A stretch of 64,000 bases of DNA from Bettongia penicillata ogilbyi (taxonomy: Eukaryota; Chordata; Mammalia; Diprotodontia; Potoroidae). Positions within the stretch are counted from its first letter, which is position 1. Every line of letters begins with the position of its first letter. The translations under genes were made by a program, and so were the position numbers. The notes under the pieces are model-generated. The model searched no databases and was not told the DNA's origin. It saw only the letters and a program-made list of their open reading frames with translations. Positions 1-9,479 of the stretch are shown piece by piece. The DNA is taken from contig JAJHZJ010000269.1 in assembly GCA_023548195.1 (NCBI GenBank), positions 496,001 to 560,000 of the forward strand, written 5' to 3'.

Positions 1-1035
1 TGGTGTTTTGGTCAGGAAACTCTGGAAATCCCTTACTTCGTTGAATGACTTTCTCCTTGCCTGAAATGTTATGCTGAACTTTGCTGGGTAGTTGATCCTT
101 GGTTGCAGTCCCAGCTCTTTTGCCTTACGGAATATTGGGTTCCAATTCTTTCGATCTTTTACTGTAGAAGCTGCAAGGTCCTGTGTAATCCTGATTGTAT
201 CCCCTTGATATTTAAATTGTTTCTTTCTGGCTGCTTGTAATATTTTCTCCTTCACTTGATAGCTCTGGAATTTGGCAACTATATTTCTTGGGGTTTTGAG
301 TTTCGGGTCCCTTTCAGGAGGGGAACGGTGGATTCTTTCGATGACTATTTTGCCCTCTGAATCTAGTACTTCTGGGCAGTTTTCCTTGATGATTTCCTGG
401 AAGATATTGTCCAGGCTCTTTTCTCCATCCTGGGTTTCTGGCAGGCCAATAATTCTTAAGTTTTCCCTTCTGGATCTATTTTCCAGGTCAGTTGTTTTTC
501 CAATTAGATATTTTACATTTTCTTCTATCTTTTCATTCTTTAGATTTTGTTTGACTGATTCTTGCTGTCTCAATGAGTCGTTAGTTTCTACTTGCCCAAT
601 TCTAATCTTCATCACATTGTTTTCTTCTGTTAACTTTTGTATCTCTTTTTCCATCTGCCCAATTTTTCCTTTTAATAAGCTATTTTCTCCATTTAATTTT
701 TGTACTTCCTTTTCCATTTGGCCTTTCAGGAATTTATTTTCTCCAGTTAATTTTTGAACTTCTTTTTCCATTTGTTCAATTTTCCTTTTCAGGGAAATGT
801 TCTCATCAGTGAATTCTTTCTTAATAATTTTAAAATCATTGGCCAGTTTATCTTCTATTTCCTTCTTCAGCTGTTCCAGGAGAGCTGCTTGTACTTGCGA
901 GTAGTTCATAGTCCCTTCTGAAGTTTCAGATGGAAGTACAGTCTCAGCTGTGACCTCTTTGGGGCTTGTGTCTTGGTCCTTATCCCCATAGAAAGATTCT
1001 ATGGTTCTTTCGGCCCTCTTCTTTTTCCTCTTCAT
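1..1035 (-). CDS. L1 ORF1 protein, intact, 3' end outside window
   Basis: This is an L1 ORF1p-type RNA-binding nucleic-acid chaperone, which in known L1s forms trimers that coat L1 RNA. The start is the ATG at 1035, preceded by the long non-coding 5' UTR and followed by a basic N-terminus (MKRKKKR). All 345 codons to the window edge are open. Residues about 45-155 form a coiled coil built from repeated 18-21 residue units of the type QMEKEVQKLTGEN. The RRM-like domain follows from about residue 184 (ENRSRRENLRIIGLPE). The C-terminal domain contains IERIHRSPPERDPK, ILQAARKKQF and YPAKF (about residue 314), all typical of L1 ORF1p. The reading frame has no stop or frameshift, unlike every other ORF1 in the window. 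Family assignment is certain; whether the element is active cannot be judged because ORF2 is not visible. Confidence 0.93.
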   Translation of the reverse strand, partial: MKRKKKRAERTIESFYGDKDQDTSPKEVTAETVLPSETSEGTMNYSQVQAALLEQLKKEIEDKLANDFKIIKKEFTDENISLKRKIEQMEKEVQKLTGENKFLKGQMEKEVQKLNGENSLLKGKIGQMEKEIQKLTEENNVMKIRIGQVETNDSLRQQESVKQNLKNEKIEENVKYLIGKTTDLENRSRRENLRIIGLPETQDGEKSLDNIFQEIIKENCPEVLDSEGKIVIERIHRSPPERDPKLKTPRNIVAKFQSYQVKEKILQAARKKQFKYQGDTIRITQDLAASTVKDRKNWNPIFRKAKELGLQPRINYPAKFSITFQARRKSFNEVRDFQSFLTKTP

Positions 1036-2022
1036 GATTTTGATTGAGTGTTGTGGCTTCTGGTTCTTTCAGTCAGAAGCTGGAGAACTTTTTGCTGAGC
1101 TGGTGTGTGAAAAAGCTAAAAGCAGGTATTTGTTTGGTGTTTCCCTGATCAGCCCTGGGTTTAGCTTGTTAAGTGTGGGGGAGGGGTGCTCTGGTCCCAG
1201 GAGATTTCCTTAGCTTAATTGAGGCAAAGGCAAGCTCAGGGGCTGGTAATCCCAGCTGCCCTATTGTCTTTCTGATTCCCCTGGACAGCTGAGGCACGCC
1301 TAGATGCTAATGCGTGTTCCCAACCCTCCTGGGTCTCCTCTCCTGGTGGTGAGGCTTGCCTGGGTCCTAGTGCGAGTTTTCTCTGCCCTGGGTCCTCTGT
1401 CCTTCAGGTTTACCTCTGCCACCGTATGAGGAATCCCCCTTAGCTATTTTCCTCGTCTCAGGTGTTATGAGACTATTGGTCTCCTTCTTCTATTTCTACT
1501 GATCTGGGATTTTTCTGGGGAGATATTTTATGGTTCTTTCACGGTCATCAAGGGGGGAAGGAGAGAGCATTAGCTGATTACACCCGCCATCCTGGCTCCC
1601 GGAAGTTCAAGTAAGTAACTCACCGGAGTTTGATCTTCGGGCTGAAGGTCCCAGGAGCTGCTGCGCTGATCTCCGGCGCTCCGAGGCTCTCACTGACTCG
1701 GTTGGGCTTGTCTCCCGCCCCGGTGCCGCTCCTCTGGTTCCGCCCGCCACTCAGGTTTCTCGGATCTCCTCCGCTCCGCTGCACTGGCCGTGCTGCGCTG
1801 GCCACGCTGCGCTGTGCGCTGTGGGCTCACCCCCCGCGGATCAGATCCTTCCCGTGGACCTTCCAGTCCCACCTGAGCTCCGAATCTGTCACCGTCTGTC
1901 TCCCACTCGATTCCGCACCTCCAAAATTTGGTCAGATTCTCCTTTCAGAGGTACCTGGAGAAATTTGTCTCAGAGCTCAGGTGAGTAGCTGCTCTCACTC
2001 CTCCATCTTGGCTCCGCCAAAA
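1036..2022 (-). promoter_or_regulatory. L1 5' UTR with probable internal promoter
   Basis: This non-coding leader lies between the L1 5' end and ORF1. Its first 400 bases (about 1620-2022) are GC- and CpG-rich, in contrast to the AT-rich surroundings. The extreme 5' end carries CCAAGATGG (on the minus strand near 2007-2018), which resembles the YY1 site that sets the transcription start of human L1. Promoter activity is inferred from family knowledge. Short open frames here on both strands are by-products of the high GC content. Confidence 0.7.
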
Positions 2023-3245
2023 ATTTTTGACTAAAGAAGAGATAGAAAGCATTATGAAGTGCAAAATGGAAAATTTTGATTACATTAAACTGAAAAGTTT
2101 TTGCACTACCAAACCCAATGTAACCAAAATTCAGAGGGGTGTAGAAAACTGGGAAAGAATTTTTACAGCTAATGTTGGTGCTAAAGGCCTCATTTATAGA
2201 GCATATGGAGAACTCAGTCAAATGTACAAAAATACAATTCATTCCCCAATTGATAAATGGTCAAAAGATATGACTAGGCAATTTTCAGAGGAAGAAATTA
2301 AAGATATCTATAATTATATGAAAAAATGCTCTAAATCACTTTTGATTAAAGAGATGTAAATTAACACCACTTGGGGACACCACATCACACCTATCAGATT
2401 GGTAAACATGACAGAACAGGAAGATGACAAATGTTGGAGAGGATGTGGAAGAGTTGGAACACTAATACATTGTTGGTGGAGTTGTGAGCTGATCCAACCA
2501 TTCTGGAGAGCAGTTTGGAACTATGCTCAAAGGGCTACAAAATATGCATACCCTTTGACCAGCAATTTCACTTCTAGGGCTGTATCCCCAAGACATCATA
2601 AAAATGGAAAAGGGTCCCACGTGTACAAAAATATTTATAGCAGCACTCTTTGTGGTGGCCAAAAACTGGAAATCCAGGGGATGCCCATCAATTGGTGAAT
2701 GACTGAATAAATTATGGTACATAAATGTAATGGAATACTATTGTGCCATAAGAAATGAAGAACAGGAAGACTTCAGAGAGGCCTGGAAAGACTTCTGTGA
2801 TCAGATGCTTAGCAAAAGGAGAAGAACCAGGAGAACTTTATGCAAAACAACAACCACAGTGTGGGAGAGTTTTTTTCTGGGTAGACTTGGATCTTACAAT
2901 GCAAGGACTTAAAAATAATTTCCAATGGTCTTCTAAGGAAAAATGCCATCCACATCCAGAGAAAGATTTATGGAATTCAATCACAGAATGTAGCAGATTA
3001 TTTTATTTTGTGTGTATTGTGCTTTGGTCTGTTAGATGATTTCTCCCATTCATTTTAATTCTTCTATACAGCATGACTGCAGTGAAAATGTATTAAATAG
3101 GAATGTATGTGTAGAACCTATATAAAACTGCATGCAGTCTCGGGGAGGGAGGGAGGAGGTAGGTGGGAGGGAGGGAAAAATAATAATCAAAGTTATGTAG
3201 TAGTGATTGTGGAACAATGAAAATAAATAAAATTAATTTTAAAAA
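2023..3245 (+). mobile_element. Old L1, 3' end (ORF2 C-terminus, 3' UTR, A-rich tail)
   Basis: The plus strand reads the C-terminal part of L1 ORF2, then an L1 3' UTR with a G-rich run (3140-3178), and ends in AATAAATAAAATTAATTTTAAAAAAAC near 3245. The upstream part is cut off by the young minus-strand L1. The 3' end TAGTGATTGTGGAACAATGAAAATAAATAA-like tail is shared with the other L1 copies in the window. Confidence 0.85.
2027..2880 (+). pseudogene. L1 ORF2 C-terminal fragment, broken
   Basis: The frame matches the end of L1 ORF2p: a segment beginning KMENFDYIKLKSFC, then PIDKWSKDMTRQFSEEEI, then the zinc-knuckle-like block KCWRGCGRVGTLIHCWWSCE around 2430-2490, followed by QPFWRAVWNYA. The Cys/His pattern (C-x3-C, H-C-x4-C) is kept. 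There is an in-frame stop at 2357, another at 2698, and a frameshift after it. The endonuclease and reverse transcriptase domains are absent, so it is non-functional. Confidence 0.85.
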
Positions 3246-4180
3246 AACAATTTAAATGAGATTATTCAAATTGACTTTAGCATACTCCTAATTCCACCTT
3301 AAAAATAGTGAATACTGAACAAACGCACATAAGGAAATTGCAAACAGAAATCAGACTATTATACAAGTTAGCATATACTGGGCCACGGACTCAGTAAATA
3401 TACTCTCCCCCTGGGAAGAGTACCACAACAAAGAAAGAATCACCAATCTCACTAAAAGTGGGATTCCCTGAATTTTCGAGATAGGCAAGTTGAATATTAG
3501 TAATATGATGAGAACATCACTCCCTTATATTGTTCTCACTTGCCAAAATACTTTCTTTTTCTTCAGATTTATTTCCAAATACGACATATTACTACATTTG
3601 TGCTTTCCCAAAGCAGGAAACTAGACCAACCTCTCTTTGCTCTTAATCTCTCAAGAAAAAACTGTTCTTGACACAGACATGACAAAATCATGTAATCCCT
3701 ATCTTCACTGATGAGAACAGTCTTTTGCAAATCCACACAATATCAATATTCATGTCTTATCAGAAGTATATTTTGACATTTCTGTTAACCTTTTCTTTAA
3801 TTATTGAATTGCTCCAGTATTTGTTGAATATACATCTAATTTTGTCTCATAGATATAAATATATAAAAAAGGTAGAGGTCATCTGGTAAGGTTATTTCGT
3901 TTTTAAAAACAAAAAAAATTAAACACGGAAAGTACAAGTGACTTATCACTATCCCATGGAACTGGACTGCGATCCAAGACTGCATACTTTAAATTCAGTA
4001 TTCTTTCCAACAGAATGCCATAAAGAATAATCCCTTTTTTGTATGTATATTTCTTGATAGTATATGCTATTTTTAAAACCAAGACTGCAACTCTTATTTT
4101 TGATTCTATTGAAGCAAAATAACTGTTTTACCAGACACTTTGTATCTCTAACTCAAAATTATATATTTTTTAAAGTTTGA
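3246..4180. other. No recognised gene or repeat
   Basis: This is AT-rich sequence with no long open frame, no clear LINE or SINE match and no strong motif. It is probably unique intergenic DNA or very old repeat. Confidence 0.5.
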
Positions 4181-4184
4181 AGAA

Positions 4185-4280
4185 ACTATGGCTTCCATCT
4201 GGTCCAGGGCTTATTAACAACTTTTGTGTCCTAAGTCCCTTTGACAACCTGTTCCTAAATCCATCTGAGAGTAATGTCTT
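4185..4280 (+). repeat. Dispersed unit also seen at 27545-27715
   Basis: The stretch reading GGGCTTATTAACAACTTTTG, then CCCTTTGACAACCTG and ending GTCTTTAAA resembles a second stretch at about 27545-27640 in the same order and spacing. I do not recognise the family with confidence. It abuts the start of the L1 ORF2 fragment. Confidence 0.4.
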
Positions 4281-4663
4281 TAAAAGGTGGTCTATCTATA
4301 CCAGATCTAAAACTATATTACAAAGCAACCATCATCAAAATTACTTGTTATTGGCTAAGAAACAGAGTAAGCATAGTGCAGCATCTCAAACACTATGTCA
4401 AGATAAGGTTAAAATGGGTACATGATTTACACATAAAGGGTGATACTATAGCATACCAAGTCATAGTTTATGTATCACCTCTACAGACAGGAGGAATTTA
4501 TTACCAACCAAAAGACAGAGAATATCATGAAATGGAAAATGGATAATTTTGATTTCATTAAATTGAAAAGAGTTTGCACAAACAAAGCCAAAGGAAACGT
4601 AAGTGGAAGGAAAGCTGGGAAATAATTTTTACAGCCAATGTTTCTGATAAAGGTCTCATTTAA

Positions 4664-4864
4664 GAAATATGTATATTATATGTATATAATATACATATTT
4701 CTTAATATATATTCTCTCTATATATAGATATATATAGGCATATCTATATCTATATATATCTATATATAGATATGTATAGGCATATCTATATATAGATATA
4801 TATAGGCATATCTATATCTATATATAGATAGATATCTATATATATCTATATCTATATCTATATG

Positions 4865-4895
<31 letters not shown>

Positions 4896-4896
4896 G
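4664..4896. repeat. (TATA)/(CTATAT)n with (GA)n microsatellite
   Basis: This stretch is almost pure A/T with interspersed TAGATA/TATCTA blocks, ending in (GA)n at 4876-4896. It is largely self-complementary and could form hairpins. It lies inside the L1 ORF2 fragment and has expanded there. Confidence 0.9.
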
Positions 4897-4958
4897 GAGA
4901 GAGGACTGAGTCAAATTTATAAGACTTCAAATGATTCCACAATTGATAGTCAAAGGTT

Positions 4959-4973
4959 GTGAACAGCTTTAAC
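4959..4973 (+). repeat. Target-site duplication, left copy
   Basis: GTGAACAGCTTTAAC here and GTGAACAGTTTTTAA at 7944-7958 flank the HAL1. Both belong to the interrupted L1 ORF2, and removing the HAL1 and one copy rejoins the L1 text. Confidence 0.85.
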
Positions 4974-5983
4974 TTTTTTTTTATTTTACTTTATTTTTTT
5001 TAATTAATTAATTTATTTAACTTTTTACATTCATTTTCAAAAATTTTTCGGTTCCAAATTTTCTCCCCTTTTATCCCCTCCCCCCACCCCAATACCCCAA
5101 GCAATCTAATTTTCCCTATCTCCAATCTGCCCTCTCTTCTGTCATCCCCCCCTTCTCTTGTCTCCATCTTCTCTTTTCTCCTGTAGGGCCAGATGACTTT
5201 CTATTCCTCCTTAACTGTATGTCTTCTTTCCTAGTTGCAACAAAAATACTAAACAGTTGTTCCTAAAACTTTGAGTTCCAAATTCTCCCCATCCTTTCCT
5301 CCCCACCCATTCCCTTTGGGACGGCAGGCAATTCAATATAGGCCATATCTGTGTAGTTTTGCAAATGACCTCCCTGATAGTCGTGTTGTGTAAGACTAAC
5401 TGGGTAACCATCCCTCCTAACCTGCCCCTCATTGTTTCTCTTCTGTCTTTTGATCCTGTCACTCCCCAAGTGTTGACTTCAAATTGCTCCCTCCTCCCTT
5501 TGCCCTCCCTTCCATCATCCCCCCCTTGCAATATCTCCTTCTCCCCACTTTCTTATACTGTAAGATAGGTTTTCATACCAAAATGAGTGTGCATTTCACT
5601 CCTTCGTTTAGTCAAATGTGATGAGGGTAAACTTCTTGTTTTTTTTTTTTTTTCTCAGCTCTCCTCTTTTTCCCTCCACTAAAAAAAAAACTCCTACCTG
5701 CCTCTTAAATGACATATAGTTACCCCCTTCCATTTCCCCCTCTTTCCTCCCACTACATTTCTCTCTCACCATTTACCTTAATTTCTTTTAAAGTATGGTC
5801 CCATCCTATTCAGTTCAACCTGTGCTCTCTATCTCTGTATGTGTGTGCATGTATGTATGTGTGTGCATGCGTGTACATGTGTATGTGTGGTCCCACCAAC
5901 TACCCAGATACTGAAAAGTTTTAAGAGTTAGAAATATTGTCTTTCCCTGTATGAATGTAAACAGTTCACTTCTGGTAAGTCCC

Positions 5984-7113
5984 TTAAAACTTCTCTTTGC
6001 TCTTTCCTTTTTCATGCTTCTTCTCATTCTGAAAGTCAAATTTTCTTTTCAGCTCTGGTCTTTTCATTAAGAATGATTGAAAGTCCTCTGTTTCATTGAA
6101 AGACCATATTTTCCCCTGAAGTATTATACTCAGTTTAGCTGGGTAGGTGATTCTTGGTTTGAGTCCCAGTTCCTTTGCCTTCTGGAATATCCTATTCCAT
6201 GCCCTTCGATCCCTTAATGTAGAAGCTGCTAGATCTTGAGTTATCCTGATTGTATTTCCACAGTACTGGAATTGTTTCTTTCTAGCTGCTTGCAAGATTT
6301 TTTCCTTGAGCTGGGAGTTCTGAAATTTGGCCACAATGTTCCTAGGGGTTTCTCTTTTTGGATCTCTTTCAGGTGGTGATCGATGGATTCTTTCAATACT
6401 TATTTTGCCCCTCTGGTTGTAGAATGTCAGGGCAGTTTTCCTTGATAATTTCATGGAAGATGATGTCTAGGCTCTTTTTTTGATCATGACTTTCAGGTAG
6501 TCCCATAATTTTTAAATTGTCTCTCCTGGATCTATTTTCCAGGTCAGTTGTTTTTCCATGAGATATTTCACATTCTCTTCCATTTTTTCGTTCTTTTGGT
6601 TTTGTTTGGTGATTTCTTGGTTTCTCGTAAAGTCATTAGACTCCATCTGTTCCATTCTAATTTTGAGAGAACTATTAAATTCAGTGAGCTTTTGAGCCTC
6701 TTTTTCCATTTGGCTCATTCTGCTTTTGAAAGCATTCTCCTCATTGGCTTTTTGAACCTCTTTTGCCAATTGAGTGAGCCTATTTTTCAAGGTGTTAATT
6801 TCCTCAGCATTTTTTTGGATCTCCTTTACCAAGGTATTGACCCGTTTTTCATACTTTTCTTGCATCTCTGTTATTTCTCTTCCCAGTTTTTCCTCCACCT
6901 GTCTAACTTGCTTTTCAAAATACTTTTTGAGTTCTTCCAAGGCCTGAGCCCACCTGCCCCCCCCCGGGGTGTCTGGGGTACTGAGGTCCCACCCTCCACG
7001 TCTTTCCCTGATGGCAAGAATACGTCCTCGTCATCTGATCCGAAGGTCGGGATCATTTGCATTTGTTGGAAAAAACTCTTTATAGTCTTATTTTTCTTCC
7101 CTTTTCTAGGCAT
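5984..7113 (-). pseudogene. HAL1 ORF1, frameshifted
   Basis: An ORF1p-like RNA-binding protein in three pieces. The N-terminus at 7113 starts MPRKGKKNKTIKSFF. The coiled-coil part (6940-6512) has heptads such as RLTQLAKEVQKANEENAFK. The C-terminal part (6454-5984) has ISIERIHRSPPERDPKRETP, ILQAARKKQFQYCG and TYPAKLSIIL. At least two frameshifts separate the pieces, one near 6900 (a run of C at 6955-6965 is a likely slip site) and one near 6440-6510. The protein would normally be about 360 residues. It is not expected to be made intact. Confidence 0.9.
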
Positions 7114-7943
7114 TTTCCCAGCCAGTTACTTGACTTCTGAGATTCCTTTCCACCCCTGCCTGGATCCGCCCAGCTAGTGCTTGGCCTCTGAGATTCAAAT
7201 GTGCTTTCCGTGGCAAGCTTTAGTTCTGGCGCTGGGGTGGAGGCAGAGCCGCCTCCCAGGCTCAGTTCCTTCAGGGGCTTTATGCAGAGGCTTTCAGGAA
7301 TGGAGCAGGTAGGGGCGGGGTGGAAGGCCCACCTCCCAGGCTCACTTCCTTCAGGGGCTTTATGCAGAGACCTTCAGTAATAGAGCGGTGTGGGGGCAGG
7401 GCCGTCTCCCAGGCTCAGCTCTGTCAGGTTTTATGCAGAAACCTTCCGTAATGAATATCCTGCCTGCTGCTGGGGGATTCCTGAGTTCCAGGCCGCTGCC
7501 GCCTCAGCTGCCGCCACCCCTTTGCCTCCGCTGCTTCCTGCCCCCGTCTCTGCCGCTGCTGCTTCCTCCCGAGGGGGCCCGAGTCACGAGACACTCTGCT
7601 CCCCTCCTCTAGCCCAGCCTTCTTTCTCACTGACCTGTAGCTTCTGTGGGCGGAGGGACTTTCCCGGCTGCTGGAGCTTCCGTCCCTGAAGCCTGCTCGG
7701 GTCAGCTTCTCTGGGGCTGCGGCCAGGGCAGCGTTGGGGTGGGGTCCACTTTCCGGGGCACGACGGATCCTAGGGACGGCTCTTCAGGGCTCTCTGGCAC
7801 GGAAATCTCTTCCACTCTGTTTCTGCACACCTTGTATTGACCCAGAAGTTATGGGGGTCTCTTTTTACATTAATTCTATGGGCTTTGGTTTTGGAGCTCG
7901 TAAACGTGCGTCCTTCTACTCCGCCATCTTGGCTCCACCCCCC
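7114..7943 (-). promoter_or_regulatory. HAL1 type-A 5' UTR, GC-rich with tandem monomers
   Basis: This GC- and CpG-rich leader has a YY1-like CAAGATGGCGG at the very 5' end (about 7923-7935). It contains three imperfect tandem copies of a 73-80 base unit at about 7231-7455, each with CCTCCCAGGCTCA-like, TTTATGCAGA and CTTC(A/C)GTAAT-like blocks. It probably acts as the element's promoter, by analogy with monomeric rodent L1 promoters. The ORFs in this stretch are GC by-products. Confidence 0.65.
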
Positions 7944-7958
7944 GTGAACAGTTTTTAA
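7944..7958 (+). repeat. Target-site duplication, right copy
   Basis: GTGAACAGTTTTTAA matches 4959-4973 at most positions and lies directly next to the HAL1 5' end. Confidence 0.85.
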
Positions 7959-8855
7959 ATGAAGAAAGTAAAGATATGTATAGTCATATGAAAAAGGCTC
8001 TAAGTCACTACTGATAAGAAAAATGCAAATTAAAAGAGTTCTGAGGTACTTCCTTACATCTATAAAATTGGGTAATACAAAGGAAAAGAAAAATGAAAAA
8101 TATTGGAGAAGATGTGGGAAAACTGGAACACTGATGCATTGTTGGTGTAACTGTGAAATAATTTATCCATTCTGGAGAGCAATTTGGAACTATGCCCAAA
8201 GGATAACTATATTGTGCATACTCTTTGATCCAACAATACCACTACTCACTTTGTATTCTAAAGATATTGAAAGAAAGGAAAAAGGATCCATATGCACAAA
8301 ATATTTATAGCGTGTGGAATGGCTGAATAAATTGTGGTATATAAATATTAAAGGAACATTATTATTTTATGAGGAATGATGAGCAGCTGGATTTCTTAAA
8401 CACCTGGAAAGACTTATATGAAGTAATGTTGAATGAAGTGAGAAGTAACAGAGCATTGTACACGATAAGAGCCACACTGTGTCATCACTGACATTGATAG
8501 ACACCACTTTTCTCAGCAATGCAAGAATCTAAAACTACCCCAAAAGAGTCACAACAGAAAATATCATCCACATGCAGAGAAAGAACTATGGTGTCTGAAT
8601 GTAGATCAAAAAAAGAATATTTGTTCTCTTTTTTGTTTGTTTGTTTGTTTTTTCTTTCTTATGATTCCTCGCATTCTTTCTAATTCTTCTATTCAACATG
8701 ACTAATGTGAAAATAAGTTTAAAAAGAATATATGTGGACCTTATATTGGATTGCATACTCACTCGGGGAGAAGGAAAGAGGAGGGAAGTGGAGATAATTA
8801 AAAAAAATATGGAAGTGAATGTTGAAAACTAAAAAAAAGAAATTATGTACATACA
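7959..8855 (+). mobile_element. Old L1, right piece: ORF2 C-terminus and 3' end
   Basis: It continues the L1 interrupted at 4973. The ORF2p tail includes YWRRCGKTGTLMHCWCNCE near 8100-8155 and YPFWRAIWNYAQ. A 3' UTR with (TTTG)n near 8633-8650 follows, then a G-rich run near 8765-8800, and the L1-type end ATATGGAAGTGAATGTTGAA near 8808-8830. Stops and a frameshift near 8310 make it non-coding. Confidence 0.87.
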
Positions 8856-8899
8856 CACACATGTATATGTCAACTCTTTTGATAGTAGTAAATGATGAA

Positions 8900-9445
8900 A
8901 TTGAAATTGTGGTGATCTCAGTCCACAGAGAAGTGGAAGAACAAGTTGTGGTATGTGAATGTTATGGAAGAATATTGTACTTTAACAAATGATGAGCAGG
9001 TGGATTTAAAAAGAACTGGAAAGATTTACATGAACTGATGCTGACTGAAGTGAGCAGCAGCAAGAGAACTATGTATACAGCAACAGCAATGTAGATAGAC
9101 TACTATGATAGACTTTACTCTTCTCAGCAATACAATGATCTAAGACAATTCCAAAAGACTTGTGATGGAAAATGCTACCTACGTCCATACAAAGATGTGG
9201 TGTCTGAATACAGATCAAGGTACACTATTTTCACTTTTTTTGTTTCCTAATTTTCCTTTTTCATGGTCTTTTCTTTTTGTTCTTATTCTTCCTTCACAAT
9301 GTGACTGATGTGGAAACTTGTTTGACATAATTGTACAATATAACCTATATCAGACTGCTTGCTCCCTTGGAACAAAGGAAAGAGAGAGAGGAAGAGAGAA
9401 AAAAGTGAAACACAACCTTGCAAAAAATGTTAAAAAAATAACTCT
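8900..9445 (+). mobile_element. Second L1 3' end fragment
   Basis: The order of motifs repeats the previous element's terminus: GTGGTATGTGAATGTTATGGAA, GAACTGATGCTGACTGAAGTGA and TTCTCAGCAATACAATGATC. A T-rich and then a purine-rich 3' UTR follows, ending near 9445. It is a separate 5'-truncated L1 in the same orientation. Confidence 0.75.
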
Positions 9446-9479
9446 TTGCCCTCTATATCTGTAATTAGGGGAAAAAATA

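Larger units (their letters stand above)
1..2022 (-). mobile_element. Young LINE-1, 5' part (5' UTR and ORF1), cut by window edge
   Basis: Read on the minus strand, the element starts near 2022 with GGAGCCAAGATGGAGG. It has a 5' UTR of about 990 bases and then an ORF1 open to base 1. ORF2, the 3' UTR and the poly(A) tail must lie to the left of the window. The right flank is old L1 ORF2 sequence on the opposite strand, so this copy landed inside an older L1. The lack of any stop over 345 codons, against the heavy decay of the surrounding L1s, indicates a recent insertion. A twin-priming inversion of a single element is possible but less likely, because the 3' part next door is far more mutated. 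Confidence 0.85.
4275..4973 (+). mobile_element. Old L1, ORF2 C-terminal part, left piece of split element
   Basis: The plus strand encodes decayed L1 ORF2p (LYYKATIIKITCYWLRNR near 4310, FDFIKLKRVCTNK-like near 4550). It continues after an AT microsatellite at 4900-4970 and resumes at 7958 after the inserted HAL1. The sequence GTGAACAGCTTT at 4959 reappears as GTGAACAGTTTT at 7944, marking the insertion point. Several stops and frameshifts make it non-coding. Confidence 0.85.
4974..7943 (-). mobile_element. Full-length HAL1-like element (ORF1-only half L1), type A
   Basis: On the minus strand it starts at 7943 (GGTGGAGCCAAGATGGCGGA). It has a GC-rich 5' UTR, an L1-type ORF1 and a ~1-kb purine-rich 3' UTR, and ends in a poly(A) run, seen as poly(T) from 4974. 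The length of about 2.97 kb leaves no room for ORF2 and none is present. The flanking duplication shows that this is one complete insertion into the old L1. The family is HAL1-like by architecture; the exact subfamily name would need a repeat library. Confidence 0.88.

Noticed and set aside
272..757. 161-codon plus-strand open frame, hydrophobic and Phe-rich
   Set aside because: It is the antisense shadow of the intact L1 ORF1 on the minus strand.
1620..2034. GC-rich open frames and CpG cluster as a host gene promoter or exon
   Set aside because: The stretch is inside the L1 5' UTR; no splice sites or protein family support a host exon.
1..3245. A single L1 with twin-priming inversion at 2022
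   Set aside because: The minus-strand half is intact while the plus-strand half is strongly mutated, so they differ in age. It cannot be fully excluded without the left flank.
6548..7177. 209-codon plus-strand open frame, the longest in the plain list
   Set aside because: Antisense of the HAL1 ORF1 coiled coil; the Phe/Leu-rich text is the complement of Lys/Glu codons.
7231..7455. Regularly spaced repeats considered as a CRISPR-like array
   Set aside because: The units are adjacent and imperfect with no unique spacers, and the window is clearly mammalian.
7380..7960. CpG-rich stretch as a host CpG island
   Set aside because: It is the leader of a HAL1 element, and the same sequence recurs at 54400-55080.
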